This document shows positions 58,421 to 64,000 of a stretch of 64,000 nt of DNA, piece by piece. A program made the translations under genes and the position numbers. This DNA comes from Dermacentor variabilis (Eukaryota > Arthropoda > Arachnida > Ixodida > Ixodidae): assembly GCF_050947875.1 (NCBI RefSeq), contig NC_134572.1, positions 131,066,105 through 131,130,104 of the forward strand, read 5' to 3'. The notes below the pieces were generated by a model, which worked only from the letters and a program-made list of their open reading frames with translations, searched no databases and was not told where the DNA came from. Position 1 is the stretch's first letter, and each line of letters starts with the position of its first letter.

Positions 58421-60040
58421 TAAACGCGAATCTTGAGCGTCCTCCCAATTATTTCTTTAAGAATATTTCCACCTCATCATCCCACCTACTTTATCTGTTC
58501 CATTAGTAACACAGATGTCTGCAGCACAGTTTTGCGTATTGACATGTTACCTTAGAAGTTATAAACAAAGCGCGAACATTTGTATTACTAGACATTAACA
58601 TCATCGTTGCCCAAAATGCGACTTAGTTATGCGGTTTAAATCTGCAGTGTCACCCGAGCACGTGCGCAGGCTTTTAAAGATAGTGTATTCTACCAGCGCT
58701 CGTTCAATCGGCTCCTATGACAATCGCTTCTCTCTGCCTCATGCAACATGGCTCAATGAAGTTTCATTAGAAAGCTGCTCGAGATTTTGTCAAATTGTAA
58801 AGGTTCGTAAAGCAAGGGACGAGTATGCCATATGATAAGTGCGTAGCCTATCTTTAGGAGCTGTACTGCTTTAATGTTTTGGTAACAAAGCACACTCAGG
58901 ATCTGCGGAGACTCTAAACATGCACGCGCGAGTGCCACGCGCCGTCAGTAGCGGCACAACGCGACAAACCCTACGGCGACACCAACTGCTACGGTGCGAA
59001 ATTGCCTCGAGCGTGCCCGCTTGTTATCGTAATACTAAAAGTCACCTGGAAGCGTTCATCGACGGAATTTGCTGCGCGTCTCTAATCGCACTGCGGCGTT
59101 TTAGCGCGTTTCTGCAGCATCCAGCTACGACGGCGCTGAAAGGCGAGTGCCCACGTTTCAGCACCTCCGTGACAGAGTGCATGGTGCCTTGTCCCTGAAC
59201 ATATTTTAATGCTGATAACACCTTCGCCTTGGTATACAATGTCCACCATTGAGACAGAGGACTCGCCATGCATATCTCATCGTCTGGCGGCACTGTCATG
59301 TTAAAAACACTATAAACGTTAAATAAAGAGAGCGACACAAGCCACATACCATGCGTTGCTGTTTCAATCCACAGTTATCCAAAACTTAGAAAGTTTCGAT
59401 CACACTGAGAGACATCGTGCATGCGTTCTGCATTTTTTTTTTACAGGAAAGCTTGTATAGGGGGGGGGGGGGGGGGGGGGGGGGGATTCTGAAGCGTCCG
59501 AAAATATTATAAGGGAGTTTTCATGGTGTTCTAGAAAAACTACATCAGTGACGGAGTTTCTATATTGATAAAACGTTGAAATCTTAGGGGTTATGTTTAG
59601 TAAAACATTTATGGCAGCGAATAGAGGCTAAACAAAAGTTCCCGAGTCCTAATTTTCTTCCGCTAAAGAGGCGTTATATGAACCTGCTCTAATGCTTACC
59701 TCTGCTATAGAAGAATTTTAAATAGCTGTATTTTTATATGTATACGTTCAGAACATGGGGGGTCATAATACGTGTTACGTCTACTAAGTGTATGAAGTGT
59801 GTACTTTAGGTAGAAGCTTTGAAATAATAACTGTAGGCTCATTTTCATATTATTGCACAACACTGTCCCATCTTTGGGTACGTTGCTGCATAATTTCCCT
59901 CATATTTGTCACAATGACAACTTTGACGTAACACAAAGACAAAAAAGAAGAATTGAATAAACAATTCATACCTGAAGCATCCAGGCTTTCCTTTCGTGTT
60001 TTGTCCCGGCGCCCTGTTTCGTTCCGTAGTCAATGAATGA
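58421..60040. other. No recognisable gene; 26-base G run
   Basis: An uninterrupted run of 26 G lies at 59460-59485. Otherwise the sequence is AT-rich with short open frames and nothing supported. Confidence 0.5.
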
Positions 60041-60272
60041 ATCCCGAGGTTTTACGATGCAAAATCACGATATGAGTATGAGGCAAGCCGTAGTGGGGAA
60101 CTCCGGAATAATTTCGACCACATGGGCATCTTTAACATGCCCCCAATGCACAGGACACGGGCGTTTTTTCATTTCCCCTTCACCTATATGCGGCCGCCGC
60201 ACCGCGGATTCGATCCCACGACCTCGTGCTTATCAGCGAAATACCACAGCCGCTAAGCCACCACGGCAGCTG
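60041..60272 (-). mobile_element. Ruka-type SINE, minus strand
   Basis: The reverse complement shows the tRNA-like head (A-box region AGCGGCTGTGGTATTTCGC, B-box region GGGATCGAATCCGCG), the family body and an end at TAAAACCTCGGGAT. Several changes separate it from the 41017 copy. An open frame on the plus strand through it is not a gene. Confidence 0.88.
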
Positions 60273-60411
60273 CTTGATCTGCCCATCTACTCGCATGCAG
60301 TTCGTAAACACGCCAACGTTCATTTGAATTTACCACGACTTATTCAAAGCCACTTCATTATTAAGCTAGTTATAATTCTAACAAGAAAATTCACAGGCGC
60401 TAGCTAGAGTC

Positions 60412-60510
60412 GGTTGGCGCAAGACAGGGGTAATTGCAGATTGTAGGGAGAGGCTTCGCCCTGCAGCGGACATAAAACAGGCTGATGATCATGATGATGA
60501 AGTCTAACGC
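60412..60510 (+). mobile_element. RTE LINE 3' end, about 100 bp
   Basis: LAQDRGN, then a decayed GEA-like segment, then CAGGCTGATGATCATGATGA. This is the last part of an RTE ORF2 followed by its (TGA)n tail, in the opposite orientation to the copy at 15208. It is an extreme 5' truncation. Confidence 0.75.
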
Positions 60511-60724
60511 GCTAGAGTTCGGGGGTGACACTACAGATAAATTGCCAGATGTTCTCGTGGTGGTGAACCTCACCTGAGCAGTTCAGCAACAGATGGCCAC
60601 CACAGTGACACAAGAGTACATACAGAATCTCCAGTGTATCAAAAGTAGACTGCATTCCTACGTTTGTAAATGCTATGAACACGTGCAAAAGTTGAAGCGC
60701 TCGGCTGTGTACAGGAACCGCATA

Positions 60725-61708
60725 GGGGCCCTATAACGTAAAACTATTGCAATATATTTTTATTTCAATATCCTGATGTCAAACTTGCGTAACCGCCGAT
60801 GCAAGCATCGGGCGGTCACACGCAGGGTTGTATGAAAAGACAAATCAAGCGCTCTCCTCGTTCATAGGAAGTCACTTTTGCTTGCTTGAAAAACGGATAA
60901 CATTGCCTATACTGAGCGGCTTATCTTATCTAATTAGCTGACAGGAGGCGAAGAGCACGCTCAAGTGGAGAGGGATTCGATCGGGCCGAGCGACTGCACT
61001 AAAAATCGATAACAGGATGAAGAGGGTGCTACCCACGTCTGTGATTGGTCCGCTTTCCCTTATTTAGCTTGCGGTAGCTGGTCGAAAATCACGGCGGCAT
61101 GCAACGAAAGCTTAAGAATGACGCTAAAACGGATCCTCAGCAAAGAAGAGTTGGCATAAAAAGGTCGTAAACGTGTCGTAAGTGCTCGAAAACGTTACAC
61201 GGCCACGCAAAAAGCTTTATTAGACGAAATAAAACCCATGCTCTTCGGCAGGCGCGAGTAGCCAGTGCCTGAGCGATCGGTGGCAGCCATATTTTATTCC
61301 TTTCGGAACGGGGCAGCCTGCGGCTATTCAGAAGCAAATTCAGTTTTCTTCGGCATATCAACGCATCTTTATAGCGAGCACGTCACTTTGATGCGTGAGT
61401 TTTGCGGTTTTGTGACGTCTCGTGATAGTCAGGTGAAGTGGGCGCAGCCTGATAAACTTGACCAATAGCCGAGGGCTAATGGCAAGAAGGCGTCGAATCA
61501 CAAATAACTATTTTTCTTTTGTTCGGTCAAATCATGCACAGTCAATGTGTATACATCATGTCAGATGGGGAGCTATTGCGGTTTTCGTGACGCCGTGTGA
61601 CCGAGAGGTGAAGTGGGGGTGGTCCAAAAAGGTTTTTGACCAATCGCGGAGGTCTGTTGGCAGAATTGTAATAGAAAAGTTTGGAATAGTTATACGTTAT
61701 ACCGCCCA
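60725..61708 (-). mobile_element. 984-bp non-autonomous DNA element with TIRs, copy 2
   Basis: The reverse complement of the element at 19322-20304, colinear across its whole length. For example, AAGCGGACCAGTC near 19976 corresponds to GATTGGTCCGCTTTCC near 61042. Ends read GGGGCCCTATAACGTAAAAC and TTATACGTTATACCGCCC. The two copies lie about 41 kb apart in inverted orientation. Confidence 0.75.
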
Positions 61709-62269
61709 GGAATGCATTAGCACACCTCGACCGCATGAGAGGGCACTAGTATGGAAAAGCGCTACGTTAATGGCTACTGTCCTGAGTATATGTATGTACA
61801 GAACACTGCCACGCCGCAAAGTGACACGAATTACTTATCTCATCCGATTGCATTGGACTTCTTCATATCAACGTTACGTAACATCTCGAGAGGAAGCACT
61901 GGGTTCCTTGCGTTGATTTCACGTGACCAACATGCAGAAAAAATACGATGGAGCGTTCTATGTTATAACGTATGTCTTACAGAGGAAATGATCTAAGAAT
62001 GTTCCTCCACGGTAGTAAGAAATGGCGGTGACGAGCAGAAACAGAGCCCCTCACCGACATCGATATCGCCCTATGATCTACAATGATAAATACAATGATA
62101 AAAAATAGCAACATCACCGATGGTAGCAGCCGGTGAATGCGCATTTACGTTGCTGTACGCCATTCCAATCATTTTATATCTGGGTTTCCTAGCTAACGTT
62201 GCGAGAGTACGGATGCAGTAGTGGACGGTTTAGATGACAAAGTGGAGCCAGCAAAAGCTTGTCTCGTTC
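61709..62269. other. No recognisable gene
   Basis: Spacer of ordinary composition between the DNA element and a SINE. Nothing was recognised. Confidence 0.4.
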
Positions 62270-62510
62270 CTACTATAGTTTTGACAACCGAAATTACTTC
62301 TCGTGCTGCAAACGTGTTTTTCTGCCCAATGTGTTGCTTCCATACCTAGAAACGAAATAAAGAAACGATAATAGAAATCAAAGTGGACGAAAAAACAACT
62401 TGCCGCAGGTGGGGAATTGTCCCACGACCCTCGTATTACGCCTGCGATGCTCGACCAATTGGTAGAGCATCGCACGCGTAATGCGAGGGTCGTGGGTTTA
62501 TTCCCCTTTT
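62270..62510 (-). mobile_element. tRNA-headed SINE in head-to-head inverted arrangement
   Basis: On the minus strand a tRNA-like head with a B-box region (GGTCGTGGGACAATTCCCC, near 62435-62415) is followed by a body with AACTTGTTTTTTCGTCC-like and poly-T-rich sequence to about 62270. A second head on the plus strand (GGTAGAGCATCGCACGCGTA then GGGTCGTGGGTTTATTCCCC) runs 62459-62508. The heads form an inverted repeat of about 43 bp per arm around the D-arm (CCAATTGGTA). Neither head is a clean tRNA. Confidence 0.7.
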
Positions 62511-62511
62511 T

Positions 62512-63420
62512 GCAACCAGTGAAAACACCCACCTTACCATTTGAAAAAGTTGATATCGATTTGCTTGGCCCCTTCCCATGAGCTCTACCGGTAGTCGCTG
62601 GATTATTGTGTGCGTCGACTACTTGACGCGCTATGCTGAGACTGAGGTGCTTACATCTGCTGCTGCTGCCGATGTGTCGTGCTTTGTGCTTCATTCTGTC
62701 ATCCTAGGTCACGACACTCCACGTACTATAAGTGACTGTGGACGGCAATTCACCGCCGACGTTGTTGAAGAACTGCTGCGCGTTTGTCGTCCCACTTATC
62801 GCCATTCAACGCCGTACCACGCACAGACAAATGACCTCACCGAACGCACGAATCGTACGCTTACCAACGCGTTTTCACTGTACGTGTCAGCTGCAGGAAT
62901 CCCAGGAATCACAGGAATTGAGATGCCGTGCTGCCCTTTGTCACGTACGCATACAATAGAGCCAAGCACGAAATAAGTGGGTATGCGCCTCTCTACCTAT
63001 TGTACGCTCGCAGTCCCCGAAAGTTATTGTACACAATTTTGTCATTGCCACTGAACGAAGACACATTCATTCCACAGACACTGAGTCGTGCCGAAAAAGA
63101 GCGTTGGCTCGCTCATTTAAGGATACTGTCTTCACAAGTTTCATCCAAGGCACACTATGACGACCGAAATATACATGGCACTTTCGCTCCTGGCGATCAC
63201 GTGTTACTGTGGACACCTTTACGGAAGAAAGGCTTATATCGCTAGTTCGTCTCAACGTACGACGGTACATTCGTTATACTCAGCCGATTAAGTGAAGCCA
63301 ACTAAGTTATCGCCAAGCTGACCACCAAAAATCGCCGGTCGGGGAAGACTCAAGTGGTTTATGTGGTCCGTTTGAAGCATTACCATCATAAGGTTCCCTA
63401 ATCAAGAGCAACCAATTTTG
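62512..63420 (+). pseudogene. Ty3/gypsy integrase and pol C-terminus
   Basis: Integrase core with FEKVDIDLLGPFP, a one-base frame break, then WIIVCVDYLTRYAET (first Asp), ISDCGRQFTADVVEELL (second Asp; the usual D-R-G is D-C-G) and STPYHAQTNDLTERTNRTL (catalytic Glu), to about 62890. After another frame change comes LPFVTYAYNRAKHEISGYAP at 62931-62990, with TFAPGDHVLLWTPLRKKGL (about 63178-63237) as the C-terminal domain. A decayed tail follows (KTQVVYVVRLKHYH at about 63349, APEEDVTLREGSEEEE at about 63455). It may be joined to LTR sequence after about 63518. All three acidic catalytic residues are present but frames are broken. Confidence 0.85.
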
Positions 63421-63654
63421 TGGATCCGTAACTCGCTCGACGAGCTGCGTCTGCGCCGGAGGAAGATGTTACGCTGCGCGAAGGATCCGAAGAAGAGGAG
63501 ATAGAAGAAATGCGCGTGTGGTAGAAAAGGCCCGACTGCCTGCGATATCGTCTCTCCGCCCTCTCGATCATTTTGTAAATAAATCCATCTCATCCGTAAC
63601 AATATCATCTGCTGGCTCAACTACCCGCCGAAACACTTCCTAGGGCCGAATCTC
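63421..63654 (+). other. Gypsy 3' region, possible LTR start
   Basis: After the pol tail, a stretch beginning TGTGGTAGAAAAGG at about 63518 could start a 3' LTR, since LTRs begin with TG and lie here. It includes GTAAATAAATCC, a possible polyadenylation motif. No matching 5' LTR is in the window, so this stays tentative. Confidence 0.35.
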
Positions 63655-64000
63655 CTTGAATTCTCGGGACTGGCAATAAACTTTCCATTTTAAACGTTAA
63701 TGCAAGAAGCCTCCTCTGCAATTTCTCGAAATTTCTTTCCTTGGTGTCGTCTTACTCGCCACATATTATTGGTGTTACCAAGACCTGGTTGCGTGGTAGT
63801 GTGCATGACTCTGAAGTAACCCTCCCTGGCCTCAAAGAGATTCGGGAAGACTGAAATTTCGGGAGAGAAGGCGGTGTTGCTCTATTTCTTCAATCTCACC
63901 TCCACTTTTCTGTACTCCCTGCCCCGTCTGATTAGGTAACTAGGTTACTCCATCGTATGCTACGCCTTCCTCCGCAAGAAAATAAACTGCTAACATATAA
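63655..64000 (+). pseudogene. CR1-like LINE endonuclease, start of element (cut by window)
   Basis: The N-terminal endonuclease of a CR1/Jockey-like ORF2 begins with SILNVNARSLLCNFSKF (about 63686-63736). It continues IIGVTKTWLRGSVHDSEVTL (about 63767-63826; usual E-T-W is K-T-W) and GREGGVALFLQSHLHFSVL (about 63862-63918). A stop in the D-x-N-F stretch near 63852 breaks the frame. The element runs out of the window, so RT cannot be assessed. Confidence 0.75.

Overview
This is eukaryotic, repeat-saturated DNA, most probably from a hard tick (Ixodidae, metastriate type). The main pointer is a Ruka-type tRNA-derived SINE: five copies share a tRNA-like head and a body ending near TTTTGGCACGTAAAACCCC. 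The other pointers are a crowded mix of I-like, CR1-like and RTE-like LINEs, Ty3/gypsy fragments, a Penelope-like element, tRNA-headed SINEs, foldback elements and long satellites. I see no intact host gene, rRNA gene, functional tRNA gene or CRISPR array. The species assignment is an inference.

Layout. 1-2.95 kb: two degenerate CR1-like LINE reverse transcriptases in tandem. 3.3-9.0 kb: a nearly full-length two-ORF I-superfamily LINE (zinc-knuckle ORF1; endonuclease, RT and RNase H ORF2), broken by frameshifts and by a 148-bp hairpin insertion. 9.2-10.3 kb: minus-strand 3' end of a second I-like LINE. 11.35-12.15 kb: tandem repeat of about 170 bp carrying another hairpin insertion. 13.0-13.3 kb: broken THAP-like zinc-finger exon. 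13.9 kb: SINE. 15.2-16.3 kb: RTE LINE with a palindromic rearrangement. 18.7-18.95 kb: tetranucleotide hairpin microsatellite. 19.3-20.3 kb: 983-bp DNA element with terminal inverted repeats. 20.8-22.0 kb: 119-bp satellite. 22.9-24.4 kb: gypsy pol fragment.

25-44.8 kb is mostly AT-rich sequence with no recognisable gene, holding SINEs, LINE 3' ends and short repeats. 44.8-47.4 kb: minus-strand gypsy element with gag, protease and part of pol. 47.46-50.5 kb: plus-strand I-like LINE of the 9.3-kb family. 52-57.8 kb: GTC-rich and 78-bp repeat arrays, split by a 3.2-kb Penelope-like insertion with long inverted arms and a 13-bp target duplication. 57.85-58.4 kb: MITE-like element. 60.7-61.7 kb: inverted second copy of the 19.3-kb DNA element. 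62.3-62.5 kb: head-to-head tRNA-like SINE. 62.5-63.4 kb: gypsy integrase. 63.65 kb to the end: a new CR1-like endonuclease.

Nothing here looks like a host pathway. The recurring theme is mobile DNA and foldback structure. The strongest candidate for something little described is a non-autonomous family with two copies (6685-6832 and 11830-11972). Each has a short related 5' head, a long hairpin running to the 3' end and a 10-bp target-site duplication.
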